This document shows positions 29,533-36,784 of a stretch of DNA of 36,784 nt, piece by piece; the stretch's first letter is position 1; the number at the start of each line of letters is the position of its first letter. Both the position numbers and the translations under genes were made by a program. The stretch is taken from positions 1-36,784 of the forward strand of contig JAFRTK010000079.1 in the NCBI GenBank assembly GCA_017427165.1, written 5' to 3'. Origin of the DNA: Clostridia bacterium. Lineage in GTDB: Bacteria > Bacillota > Clostridia > Christensenellales > Aristaeellaceae. The notes under the pieces are model-generated. The model was not told where the DNA came from. It was given only the letters and a program-made list of their open reading frames with translations, and ran no database searches.

Positions 29533-32500
29533 ATGACGCAGTGGACAGAACAACAGAAAATGGTGATCGATTCGGATGAGCGGAAGCTCATCTGTTCTGC
29601 TGCGGCCGGAAGCGGAAAAACCGCGGTGATGATCGAACGTGTGCTGCGGCTGATCCGGGAGGGCGCGGATCCGGAAGCTTTCCTGGTTGTCACATTTACC
29701 AACGCGGCTGCCGCGGAGATGAAGGAAAAAATCAGGAAGAGGATGAGGGAGCAGCGACAGGATCCCAATATCCGGGAAGCATACAACAAAATTGATATGA
29801 TGGAGATCTCCACCATCCACAGTTTCTGCCAGCGTCTGATCCGGCAGGAATTCCAGGCGGCGGGTGTGGATCCTATGTTCCGGATCTGCGAGGCGGGTGT
29901 CCGTCAGAAGCTGTTTGATACGGCATTCCGATCTGCGTGCAATATGCTGCTGAAGGATAATGATTCGGATTTCGGAATTTTCAGGAAGCGTTTTGAAAAG
30001 GATGAAACGCAGCGGATTGTCAGTTCCGTGTATACCTTTATGATGTCACTGCCGGATCCGGAAGAATGGCTCGAAATGGCCTGTGCCGGAGTTCCGGAAC
30101 AGATTGACAGCAGTCATCCCTGGTTCCGGTATGCCGGGGAGATTGTACAGGAGAAGCTGAATACGGCGTCCATCCTGCTTCGGCAGCAATACCGGATGTT
30201 CGATGAGGACGGGCGGCTGGATGCGTACCGGGATGTGTGGGCAAAGGACAGCGAATTGTTTCACGTGAAACAATTATGGGCAGGCGGGGAAGCAGTTTCC
30301 CCGGAAAAGCTGGAAGCAGGTTTCTGCCGCATGCCGGGTGTCCGGGGGCTGAATATTATTGAGTCCGGTTGGAAATCCAGGTATGAGGAAATCAGGAAGA
30401 AGCTGAAAAAGCTGGATGAGGAAATATCCGGCCTGATTTTCCCGGACCCGGAAAAGGTGTGCGGGGAATTCACAAACATTAAGGAATCACTCGCGGCGCT
30501 GCGGAAAATCATCCTGCTGACGCTGGAAAATTTTGAACAGGCGAAGCTGAAAATGCGGGTACTGGATTTCCAGGACCTGGAGCATAAATCGCTGAAAATC
30601 CTGCGGTCGGCGGAATACAGGCAATCGGTTCAGCAGCGCTGGCAGTATATATTTGTGGATGAATGCCAGGATGTATCTGCGGTGCAGGACGCGATTATCC
30701 AGGCGTTGCTCGGCGACGAAAACAGCCTTTTCATAGTCGGGGATGTCAAGCAGAGCATTTACCGCTTCCGCCTGGCGGATCCGATGATTTTCATGCGCCG
30801 TTCCCGGGAATATATTCAGCCGGATACGGACGGGGACTGCCTGTCCCTGCAGATGAATTTCCGTTCGCGGCCGGAAATCCTGGAAACCGCGAATACGGTT
30901 TTCCGGGATGTCATGCGGGAATCCACCGCGGAGATGGATTATACCCCGCAGGAAGAGCTGATTCCCGGCAGGGAGGTTGAAGGAAATTTTCCGGTCATGG
31001 TGGACCTGCTGGAGCCGAATCCGGAAATCCCGTATCATGAAGCGCTGGCGGATTATATCACGGAGCGAGCGCTGGAACTGAAAAATGAAGGCTTTGATTA
31101 CCGGGACATGGTCATCCTGATGCAGAAGGTCAGCAGCGATGCACCGAAGCTGGTGGAAACGCTGACTGCGCGCAATGTTCCGGTGTTCTTTGACGGTGGT
31201 GCGGATTTTTACACGCTGGATGAGGTGCAGTCCTTCCTCCGTCTGCTGGAGCTGATGCAGAATCCGTATCAGGACCTGCCGCTGATTTCATCGCTCCGGA
31301 ATCCGCCGTTTATGTTTACTGAGCAGGAGATGGCGGAAATCCGCCTGTGCGCTTCGGGCAAAATACCTTTCTGGCAGGCATTTGACATGTGCGCCGCGCA
31401 GGACACGGAAATCGGGAAGCGCTGTGCCGGCGCGAAGCAGAAGCTGGATGAATGGCGGGAACTGTCAAAGACCATGCCGCTCGGAACATTCCTGTTCCAC
31501 CTGGCGGGGGATTCCATGCATTACGCCATGGCCGGTGCGTCGCCGGCGGGACATACCGCGCAGAAAAACATCCGGCTTTTGTGTATGCAGGCGGATGCGG
31601 TACAGGATGCGGGAATTTATACGATCCGGGATTTTCTTTCCTTCGCGGCGGATCAGGCATCCGGCGGGGATACCCGCGCAGCCGCCCCGCTGGCGGAAAA
31701 CGACAATGTGATCCGGATCATGACGATGCATAAGTCCAAGGGCCTGCAGTTTCCCGTGGTGTTCTGCCTCGGGCTGGACAAAGGGATGAAAGGCCGACAG
31801 GAAGCGTCTGTCCAGGTGGATGCGGAGCTGGGAATTGCCCTGCGGTATAAGGAACCGAAGCAGCGGATTTCCAGGAAGACCGCCGCGGATGAGATTTTTG
31901 CCTGGAAAAAGGAACGGGAAGAACGTGCGGAGAGGATTCGCCTGCTGTATGTGGCGATGACCCGTGCGCAGGAGCGGATGTTCCTGGCCGGAATTACGGA
32001 GGATCGGCTGAACTGGCAGCTTCCGCCCGGCGAACACAGGGTTCAGTCCGCCCGGGATTTCCTGGATTGGATTGTGCCTGCACTCCGGGATGCGGAAAAA
32101 TTGTCCACAGGTTGTGCACATCACTCAACCCATTGGAAAATAAGGACTTTGGGAATTAATCAACAGAAAAATGTGGAAAATGCACCGGTTATCCACAACC
32201 TGGAAAACTGGCTTAATTCCTTGCTTTCTCAAACCCCTGTGGATGGACTGTGGAAAGAATCGTTTGAGGAAGAGGAAAACCCTGACCGCATGATCAAGCG
32301 GTCGGTTACGGCGATTATCCGTAAGGCGGAGCAGGAAGCGTTCGGACCGGAGGATCAGGAGGAAACGCCGGAGGAAAAGCGGATTCCGGAACGGTTCTCC
32401 CGTGCGCTCCGGAAATATGATATGAGCCGGCTGCCGCCGTTTATGACGGTTCCGCCGGAGAAGCAGGGCGCCTGGCGCGGTACTGTGACGCATCGGTTCC

Positions 32501-32952
32501 TTTCGCTGGTGGACCTGGCGCGGGTTCGCGGCGCGGGTACTGGGCTGGAACAGGAGATTATCCGGATGAGGGACGAGATGAAGTCCTCCGGGATTCTCCG
32601 GGATGAGGAAGCGGAAGTGATTGACGCGGCGGATGTTGCCGGGTTCTTCTCCTCGGATATCGGGCGCCGGATGCTGGCCAGCCCGGAAATCCACCGGGAA
32701 TGGGGCTTCAATCTTTTCCGGGAGGAAGAGAATCTCCTGATCCAGGGGGTTATCGACTGCGCGTTTGTGGAAAACGGGAACTGGATCCTGCTGGATTACA
32801 AAACGGACCGGATTGAAGATCCGGAAGTATTCTGCGAATCCTACCGGCCCCAGCTGGCCTGGTACGCGGTTGCCCTGGAAACGCTCACCGGAAGAAAAGT
32901 ACATGAAAAATGTCTGTACGCGCTGTCCACCGGTCAGGTTTTTCAGCTATAA
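29533..32952 (+). CDS. addA: AddA-type helicase-nuclease (RexA)
   Basis: A 1139-residue subunit of the AddAB double-strand-break repair complex. The UvrD-type helicase motifs are complete: Walker A AAAGSGKT (23-30), VTFTNAAAAEM, FVDECQDVS, VGDVKQSIYRFR, MTMHKSKGLQFPVVF and LLYVAMTRAQER. The C-terminus has the RecB-type nuclease motif GVIDCAF with WILLDYKTD. Residues about 857-910 form a variable stretch unusually full of DnaA-box-like DNA, and a second parS site lies in codons about 242-247. AddB, normally the partner gene, is not in this window. The ribosome-binding site is GGGGTGA close to ATG 29533. Confidence 0.93.
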   Translation: MTQWTEQQKMVIDSDERKLICSAAAGSGKTAVMIERVLRLIREGADPEAFLVVTFTNAAAAEMKEKIRKRMREQRQDPNIREAYNKIDMMEISTIHSFCQRLIRQEFQAAGVDPMFRICEAGVRQKLFDTAFRSACNMLLKDNDSDFGIFRKRFEKDETQRIVSSVYTFMMSLPDPEEWLEMACAGVPEQIDSSHPWFRYAGEIVQEKLNTASILLRQQYRMFDEDGRLDAYRDVWAKDSELFHVKQLWAGGEAVSPEKLEAGFCRMPGVRGLNIIESGWKSRYEEIRKKLKKLDEEISGLIFPDPEKVCGEFTNIKESLAALRKIILLTLENFEQAKLKMRVLDFQDLEHKSLKILRSAEYRQSVQQRWQYIFVDECQDVSAVQDAIIQALLGDENSLFIVGDVKQSIYRFRLADPMIFMRRSREYIQPDTDGDCLSLQMNFRSRPEILETANTVFRDVMRESTAEMDYTPQEELIPGREVEGNFPVMVDLLEPNPEIPYHEALADYITERALELKNEGFDYRDMVILMQKVSSDAPKLVETLTARNVPVFFDGGADFYTLDEVQSFLRLLELMQNPYQDLPLISSLRNPPFMFTEQEMAEIRLCASGKIPFWQAFDMCAAQDTEIGKRCAGAKQKLDEWRELSKTMPLGTFLFHLAGDSMHYAMAGASPAGHTAQKNIRLLCMQADAVQDAGIYTIRDFLSFAADQASGGDTRAAAPLAENDNVIRIMTMHKSKGLQFPVVFCLGLDKGMKGRQEASVQVDAELGIALRYKEPKQRISRKTAADEIFAWKKEREERAERIRLLYVAMTRAQERMFLAGITEDRLNWQLPPGEHRVQSARDFLDWIVPALRDAEKLSTGCAHHSTHWKIRTLGINQQKNVENAPVIHNLENWLNSLLSQTPVDGLWKESFEEEENPDRMIKRSVTAIIRKAEQEAFGPEDQEETPEEKRIPERFSRALRKYDMSRLPPFMTVPPEKQGAWRGTVTHRFLSLVDLARVRGAGTGLEQEIIRMRDEMKSSGILRDEEAEVIDAADVAGFFSSDIGRRMLASPEIHREWGFNLFREEENLLIQGVIDCAFVENGNWILLDYKTDRIEDPEVFCESYRPQLAWYAVALETLTGRKVHEKCLYALSTGQVFQL
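30254..30275. other. parS: parS centromere-like site 2, inside addA
   Basis: A second exact copy of the 16-bp ParB consensus (30257-30272) inside a 22-bp perfect palindrome. It lies within the addA reading frame and encodes ELFHVKQL. It is 757 bp from site 1. Confidence 0.92.
32101..32257. other. DnaA-box cluster within addA
   Basis: Four sites on both strands: TTGTCCACA (32101-32109), TTGTGCACA (32112-32120), a minus-strand TTTTCCACA (32180-32172) and a perfect TTATCCACA (32189-32197). A one-mismatch minus-strand box lies at 32257-32249. The surrounding codons are richer in A and T than the rest of addA and encode a weakly conserved linker. Confidence 0.6.
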
Positions 32953-33018
32953 CCCGGAAAAGGGTTTCGTTTATCAAAACCGGGCATGATTATGACCCGA
33001 TCAGCACAATCAAAAAGA

Positions 33019-33053
33019 ACTCCTCCCTCCGGGCATCCGGAAGGAGGAGTTTT
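33019..33053 (+). terminator. Terminator of the dnaN-recF-addA operon
   Basis: Arms ACTCCTCC-c-TCCGG (33019-33032) and CCGGA-a-GGAGGAGT (33037-33050) form an almost perfect stem, followed by a short T run. A DnaA box (33050-33058) begins at the last base of the stem. Confidence 0.75.
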
Positions 33054-33195
33054 CCACAGCGCGCAAACGCTTGATTTATAAGGGATCAAAGATTTCCATG
33101 CTGTGAAAGCAAGGAAATATAAGGGTTTCAGAAACTAACAGCCTTTTGTGGAAATCCGGAAACGGGTGTGGAAAACCTGTGGATAACGGTGGAAA
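33050..33195. other. DnaA-box cluster downstream of addA
   Basis: The gap between addA and the minus-strand MBL gene (32953-33213) holds no gene. After the terminator it carries TTTTCCACA (33050-33058, +), minus-strand TTTTCCACA (33175-33167) and a perfect minus-strand TTATCCACA (33186-33178). A weaker ATTTCCACA lies at 33155-33147. The part at 33075-33140 is AT-rich. It resembles the pgsA-dnaN gap and could be a second origin module or a DnaA-titration site. Confidence 0.55.
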
Positions 33196-33213
33196 ACATT
33201 GAATATCAACAGG

Positions 33214-34137
33214 TCAGACCTCATCATCGCCGTTTTCGGAAAGGCCGGGAATCGGCAGGTCGCTTTCATAGAACGGATTGTCCCCGTCCAGCTCCGTATC
33301 GGGGAAATCCGATGCCGTTCCATCCTTGCTTTCACTGTCCCCGTTTTCGCCTTCTCCGGCCTTTGCGGCGGCGCCTGTGATCCGGATCGGCGTCACATTC
33401 AGGTAGCCTTCATCATCTGTTTCAATGCGGATGGTATCGCCGTACAGCGGCATGGCGATCACTTCCGTATCCCGGCTGGATGCGGTCCGCGCGTATTCCA
33501 GCGCGACGTCCGCCCGGTGGAAATAGTGCATCGGCACGAGGATCTGCGGCTTGACGCTCATGATGAAATAGTTGGCGCCGGCCTCATACATCGCGCCCTG
33601 CCGGGGATCCACCGGGAAGAAGGCGATATCGATATCCTGCCCGCTGATGGTGGAAACCACCTTCCGGAATTCCGCGTCGGCTTCCTCGATATCCTGCATG
33701 GAGGATTCCTCCCGCCAGTGCCAGAAATTGAGGTCCCCCGCATGGAAAACGTGCAGGCCGTTGAAATCGACCAGGAAACTCACGCCCAGGTCGGTGGAGT
33801 CAAATGCGGTGACATCCACACCCGGTACAGGCGAATATGTATCACCGGGGGCCATGCGCTTGCCGCGTGTGCCGACCGGCATGTCGGAAGAAACGATATA
33901 GGTGACGTTTGTCAGGTCTTTCCAGGTGAATACGATGGGATCCAGGTGGTCGATGTGTTCGTGGCTGATAAATACCACAACGTTCCGGAAGGAGCGGATC
34001 TGTTCTTCTCTCAGCTGGCGGTCTTCAGCCAGCTCCATGTCCTCTCCGCGCCAGTAATCAAATACCAGCAGGGTATCGCCGCTCGCGACGGAGAAACCGC
34101 TGTGGTAATAATGAACAATGGTATATCGGGTACTCAA
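33214..34137 (-). CDS. Metallo-beta-lactamase-fold hydrolase with acidic tail
   Basis: A cytoplasmic metal-dependent hydrolase of 307 residues if started at TTG 34137, which has a perfect GGAGGT 10 bp upstream. An ATG at 34155 lies on that ribosome-binding site and would add 6 residues. The metal-binding motif is HEHIDH (59-64), with later histidines in HVFHAGDLNFWH and PMHYFH. The pattern resembles UlaG/RomA-like members, whose substrates include lactones and phosphodiesters. The substrate here is unknown. The last 45 residues are rich in Asp, Glu, Ser and Gly and probably unstructured, which is not typical of the fold. Monocistronic, convergent with addA. Confidence 0.8.
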   Translation of the reverse strand: MSTRYTIVHYYHSGFSVASGDTLLVFDYWRGEDMELAEDRQLREEQIRSFRNVVVFISHEHIDHLDPIVFTWKDLTNVTYIVSSDMPVGTRGKRMAPGDTYSPVPGVDVTAFDSTDLGVSFLVDFNGLHVFHAGDLNFWHWREESSMQDIEEADAEFRKVVSTISGQDIDIAFFPVDPRQGAMYEAGANYFIMSVKPQILVPMHYFHRADVALEYARTASSRDTEVIAMPLYGDTIRIETDDEGYLNVTPIRITGAAAKAGEGENGDSESKDGTASDFPDTELDGDNPFYESDLPIPGLSENGDDEV

Positions 34138-34270
34138 AAAAACTGCCACCTCCATGGCCGGAAGGCGTTGGGCGGGACGACCGCCGGAAACGCCTGTCAT
34201 CATGAAAAACACCGGAATATCTATCATGAAGCCGCCCGGAAGAAAGGCAGCGGAAACAAATGTTTGAAGT

Positions 34271-34299
34271 ATATTACCATGAATGCAACAATTTGTCAA
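34271..34299 (-). promoter_or_regulatory. Promoter of the MBL-fold gene
   Basis: On the minus strand a perfect TTGACA (34299-34294), a 17-bp spacer and TAATAT (34276-34271). The leader is about 127 nt long. The ATG at 34299 lies inside the -35 element and cannot be the start codon. The rest of 34138-34423 shows no gene. Confidence 0.75.
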
Positions 34300-34423
34300 T
34301 ATTTTTGGGACGGAATCGTCACATCATCACCATTTTAGACACAATTTCCGGCCTAAATGGACATCAAATTCCCACAAAACGGCAATAATCCGGCAAAAAC
34401 GGAATATCATCCGCCACTTGGCG

Positions 34424-34452
34424 AAAAAAACGGGCAGCCTTTCGGCTGCCCG
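34424..34452 (-). terminator. Terminator of the isomerase-family gene
   Basis: On the minus strand CGGGCAGCC/GGCTGCCCG (34431-34439 and 34444-34452) forms a 9-bp stem with a GAAA loop followed by seven T residues. Confidence 0.9.
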
Positions 34453-34467
34453 CAGACAGGTGATGGA

Positions 34468-35952
34468 TTATGCCCAGGGGTTCTCCGTGGGATACGGCAG
34501 GTTCGCGGGCTGGTTCCACGCGATGTCCTTCACGCCCAGGTACTTGAAGACTTCGAACAGGAGCTTTCCGCAGTGCGCGAACGCAACGGCGCCGTGGTGC
34601 GGATAGCGCTTCTGCACCAGCACGTGGCGGTAGAAGCGGCCCATTTCCTTGATGGCGAACACGCCGATGCCGCCGAAGGACTGGGTGGCCACGGGCAGCA
34701 CTTCGCCCTCAGCCAGGTAGGCACGAACTTCGCCTTCGCTGTCGCACTGCAGGCGGTAGAAGGTGATCGGGCCGGCCGCGATGTCGCCTTCCAGCGTGCC
34801 GCGGGTGAAGTCCGGATCGCTTCCTTCGGGCTCGAGCAGGCGGTGCTGGATCAGCTGGTACTTGACCGCGCGGTCTGCGCACATCTTGCAGCTCGGGGTG
34901 TTGCCGCAGTGGAAGCCCATGAAGGTGTCATGCAGCTGGTAGTCGTACTTGCCCTTGATGTCGGCGTCGTAGATGTACTCCGGCACGGAGTTGTTGATGT
35001 CCAGCAGGGTGACCGCGTCGCCGGTTAGGCAGGCGCCGATGTATTCGCTCAGCGCGCCGTAGATGTCCACTTCGCAGGAAACCGGGATTCCGCGGGAAGC
35101 CAGGCGGCTGTTCACGTAGCAGGGCTCAAAGCCGAACTGGGACGGGAAAGCGGGCCAGCACTTGTCAGCGAAGGCCACATACTTCCGGGCGCCCTTGTGG
35201 GCTTCCGCCCAGTCGAGCAGGGTCAGTTCGAACTGAGCCATGCGCTCGCTCATGTCGGGATAGTACTTGCCTTCGCCCATTTCCTTGGCCATGTCTGCGC
35301 ACACGGCGGGAATGCGGGGATCTCCGGCATGCTCTTTGTAGCTCACCAGCAGGTCGAGCTCGCTGTTTTCCTCGATTTCGATGCCCAGCTCATACAGTCC
35401 CTTGATGGGGGCGTTGCAGGCAAAGAAGTCCTGGGGCCGGGGTCCGAAGGTGATGATCTTCAGGTTCTTCAGGCCGACGATCACGCGGGCGATCGGGAAG
35501 AACTCCTCAATCTTGTCCGCCAGCTCGGCGGCGTTGCCCACGGGATATTCCGGAATGTAGCCCTTCAGGTGCCGCATGCCGAGGTTGTAGGAGCAGTTCA
35601 GCATACCGCAGTACGCGTCGCCGCGGCCGTTGATCATGTCTCCGTCGCCTTCGGCGGCAGCCACGAACATCACGGGTCCGTCAAACTTGGCGGCGATCAG
35701 GGTTTCGGGCGTTTCAGGACCGAAGTTTCCGAGGAACACACAGGCGGCGTTGCAGCCTTCCGCGTTCAGTTCTTCCACAGCGGCCAGCATGTCCTTCTCG
35801 CTCTCAACGGTCTTCTTGATTTCAACAAAGTTCAGCTTTTTCTCCGCAAGCTTGGCGGCGATGGCGGCGCGGCGCTTTTCGCTCAGGGAGATCGGGAAAC
35901 AGTCGCGGGATACGGCGACCAGACCCAGCTTAATGACAGGGATGTTTTCCAT
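34468..35952 (-). CDS. L-fucose/L-arabinose isomerase family protein
   Basis: A 494-residue cytoplasmic protein with the fold of FucI/AraA-type ketol isomerases, which interconvert aldoses and ketoses using a divalent metal. ATG 35952 is preceded by AAAGGAGG; an in-frame ATG at 36126 would lie upstream of the promoter and is rejected. Recognisable blocks are ACVFLGNFGPETPETLIAAK, CWPAFPSQFGFEPCYVNSRL, VSCEVDIYGALSEYI and MGFHCGNTPSCKMC. The last may contribute metal ligands. The real sugar could be fucose, arabinose or a related sulfo- or deoxy-sugar. No kinase, aldolase or transporter is beside it to decide. Transcribed divergently from gap. Confidence 0.8.
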   Translation of the reverse strand: MENIPVIKLGLVAVSRDCFPISLSEKRRAAIAAKLAEKKLNFVEIKKTVESEKDMLAAVEELNAEGCNAACVFLGNFGPETPETLIAAKFDGPVMFVAAAEGDGDMINGRGDAYCGMLNCSYNLGMRHLKGYIPEYPVGNAAELADKIEEFFPIARVIVGLKNLKIITFGPRPQDFFACNAPIKGLYELGIEIEENSELDLLVSYKEHAGDPRIPAVCADMAKEMGEGKYYPDMSERMAQFELTLLDWAEAHKGARKYVAFADKCWPAFPSQFGFEPCYVNSRLASRGIPVSCEVDIYGALSEYIGACLTGDAVTLLDINNSVPEYIYDADIKGKYDYQLHDTFMGFHCGNTPSCKMCADRAVKYQLIQHRLLEPEGSDPDFTRGTLEGDIAAGPITFYRLQCDSEGEVRAYLAEGEVLPVATQSFGGIGVFAIKEMGRFYRHVLVQKRYPHHGAVAFAHCGKLLFEVFKYLGVKDIAWNQPANLPYPTENPWA

Positions 35953-36016
35953 CAGGGGTACCTCCTTTAAATAATTGAATGCGTAACAAAATTGTACGAA
36001 CTTGCCTCGTCTTGTT

Positions 36017-36045
36017 AGCATAGCATTATTAAAGAAGGAAGTCAA
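36017..36045 (-). promoter_or_regulatory. Promoter of the isomerase-family gene
   Basis: On the minus strand TTGACT (36045-36040), a 17-bp spacer and TATGCT (36022-36017). The leader to ATG 35952 is about 58 nt. Confidence 0.7.
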
Positions 36046-36068
36046 TAATTCACAGTCCAAAAAAACAG

Positions 36069-36097
36069 TTGCAAAAGCGTGTAAAAAAAGGTAGAAT
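36069..36097 (+). promoter_or_regulatory. gap promoter
   Basis: TTGCAA (36069-36074), a 17-bp spacer and TAGAAT (36092-36097), with a leader of about 44 nt to ATG 36148. It lies back to back with the isomerase promoter, their -35 elements 23 bp apart. Confidence 0.65.
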
Positions 36098-36147
36098 AGC
36101 CGGTGGAACTGATTTCGATCAACCAATGTTTAAGGAGGTTTTTTCCA

Positions 36148-36784
36148 ATGGCAGTGAAAGTTGCGATTAATGGTTTCGGCCGGATCGGTCGTCTCGCGTT
36201 CCGTCAGATGTTCGGCGCGCCCGGGTATGAAGTGGTCGCTATCAACGACCTGACCAGCCCCGCGATGCTGGCTCACCTGCTCAAGTACGATACCGCCCAG
36301 AAGGGTTACTGCGGCGTGATCGGCGAGAACAAGCACACCGTCGAAGCGACTGAGAATTCCATCATCGTGGACGGCAAAGAGATCATCATCTACGCGATCA
36401 AGGACGCGAAGGATTGCCCCTGGGGCGAGCTGGGCGTGGACGTCGTGCTCGAGTGCACCGGCTTCTACACCTCCAAGGAAAAGAGCATGGCTCATATCGA
36501 AGCCGGCGCCAAGAAGGTTGTTATCTCCGCGCCTGCCGGAAATGACCTGCCCACCATCGTTTACAACGTCAACCACAACACCCTGAAGCCCGAAGACCAG
36601 GTCATCTCCGCTGCCAGCTGCACCACCAACTGCCTGGCGCCCATGACCAAGGCCCTGAATGATGCCTTCCCGATCCAGGCTGGTATCATGACCACCGTTC
36701 ACGCTTACACCGGCGACCAGATGATCCTGGACGGCCCGCAGCGCAAGGGTGACGTGCAGCGTGCCCGTGCCGGCGCCGCCAACA
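36148..36784 (+). CDS. gap: Glyceraldehyde-3-phosphate dehydrogenase, 5' part (cut by window end)
   Basis: The first 212 residues of a typical enzyme of about 335. It oxidises glyceraldehyde 3-phosphate to 1,3-bisphosphoglycerate with NAD(P)+ in glycolysis. ATG 36148 follows TAAGGAGG. The nucleotide-binding [14 protein letters not shown] opens the protein. D34 in INDLTSP usually indicates NAD preference. The catalytic cysteine is in [12 protein letters not shown], and [10 protein letters not shown] follows. The window ends at RARAGAAN, inside the substrate-binding domain. Codon use is more biased and the ribosome-binding site stronger than in neighbours, as expected for a highly expressed gene. 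Confidence 0.97.
   Translation, partial: MAVKVAINGFGRIGRLAFRQMFGAPGYEVVAINDLTSPAMLAHLLKYDTAQKGYCGVIGENKHTVEATENSIIVDGKEIIIYAIKDAKDCPWGELGVDVVLECTGFYTSKEKSMAHIEAGAKKVVISAPAGNDLPTIVYNVNHNTLKPEDQVISAASCTTNCLAPMTKALNDAFPIQAGIMTTVHAYTGDQMILDGPQRKGDVQRARAGAAN

Noticed and set aside
36080..36126. Upstream start of the isomerase-family gene at 36126
   Set aside because: It lies upstream of the predicted promoter and inside the gap control region; ATG 35952 has a perfect ribosome-binding site.
36130..36702. Minus-strand open frame of 190 codons opposite gap
   Set aside because: The plus-strand gap gene has conserved catalytic motifs; this frame is its shadow.

Overview
The window looks like about 37 kb of a GC-rich (by eye near 60%) Gram-positive-type bacterial chromosome around the replication origin. 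I infer an anaerobic, plant-fibre-degrading member of the Clostridia, of the rumen or gut kind. The reasons are Bacillus/Clostridium-type parS sites, a dnaN-recF-addA cluster, a polA without proofreading residues, a LacI regulator beside secreted plant-cell-wall enzymes, and a surface protein ending in a sortase-like VPKTG signal. Species cannot be read from the sequence. No CRISPR array, tRNA or transposase was found.

Layout, left to right. Base 1 is the 5' edge of a 16S rRNA gene on the minus strand, with its leader and a strong promoter (1-201). Next is a two-gene minus-strand operon (about 0.4-4.1 kb) that is the best candidate for a little-described system: an HD-domain protein with a RyR-like C-terminus, translationally coupled to a SLOG-like nucleotide-sensor protein with four predicted membrane segments. 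A plus-strand housekeeping run follows (rRNA m5U methyltransferase, a histidine phosphatase fused to a cysteine-rich domain, a HAD phosphatase), then a convergent terminator and a minus-strand ABC importer operon (7.4-11.7 kb: binding protein, ATPase, double permease). From 12.0 to 19.5 kb come a deoxyinosine/uracil-type DNA glycosylase, a LacI regulator, the remnant of a deleted sugar-binding-protein gene, a GH5 endoglucanase, and a 1094-residue wall-anchored glucuronoyl esterase (CE15). From 19.6 to 24.9 kb are a DUF1015 protein, an XRE/S24-like regulator, a non-coding repeat island, a stand-alone FakA-type domain and polA.

The origin region starts at rimO-pgsA. The 343-bp gap before dnaN holds several DnaA boxes and an AT-rich stretch, as expected for oriC, but dnaA is not next to it. 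dnaN, recF and addA follow with 4-bp or short junctions. Two perfect 16-bp parS sites sit at the recF/addA junction and inside addA. Two more DnaA-box clusters lie in the 3' part of addA and just after it. Most genes left of about 27 kb read minus and those to the right read plus, so most are co-directional with forks leaving this point. A metallo-beta-lactamase-fold protein, an L-fucose/L-arabinose-isomerase-family protein and the 5' two-thirds of gap end the window.

Functional links. The GH5 and CE15 enzymes are a plausible pair for cutting glucan chains and the lignin-glucuronoxylan ester. The LacI regulator and vanished binding protein suggest a former sugar-uptake locus. The rRNA operon, DNA polymerase I, clamp, RecF and AddA form an origin-proximal replication and repair neighbourhood.
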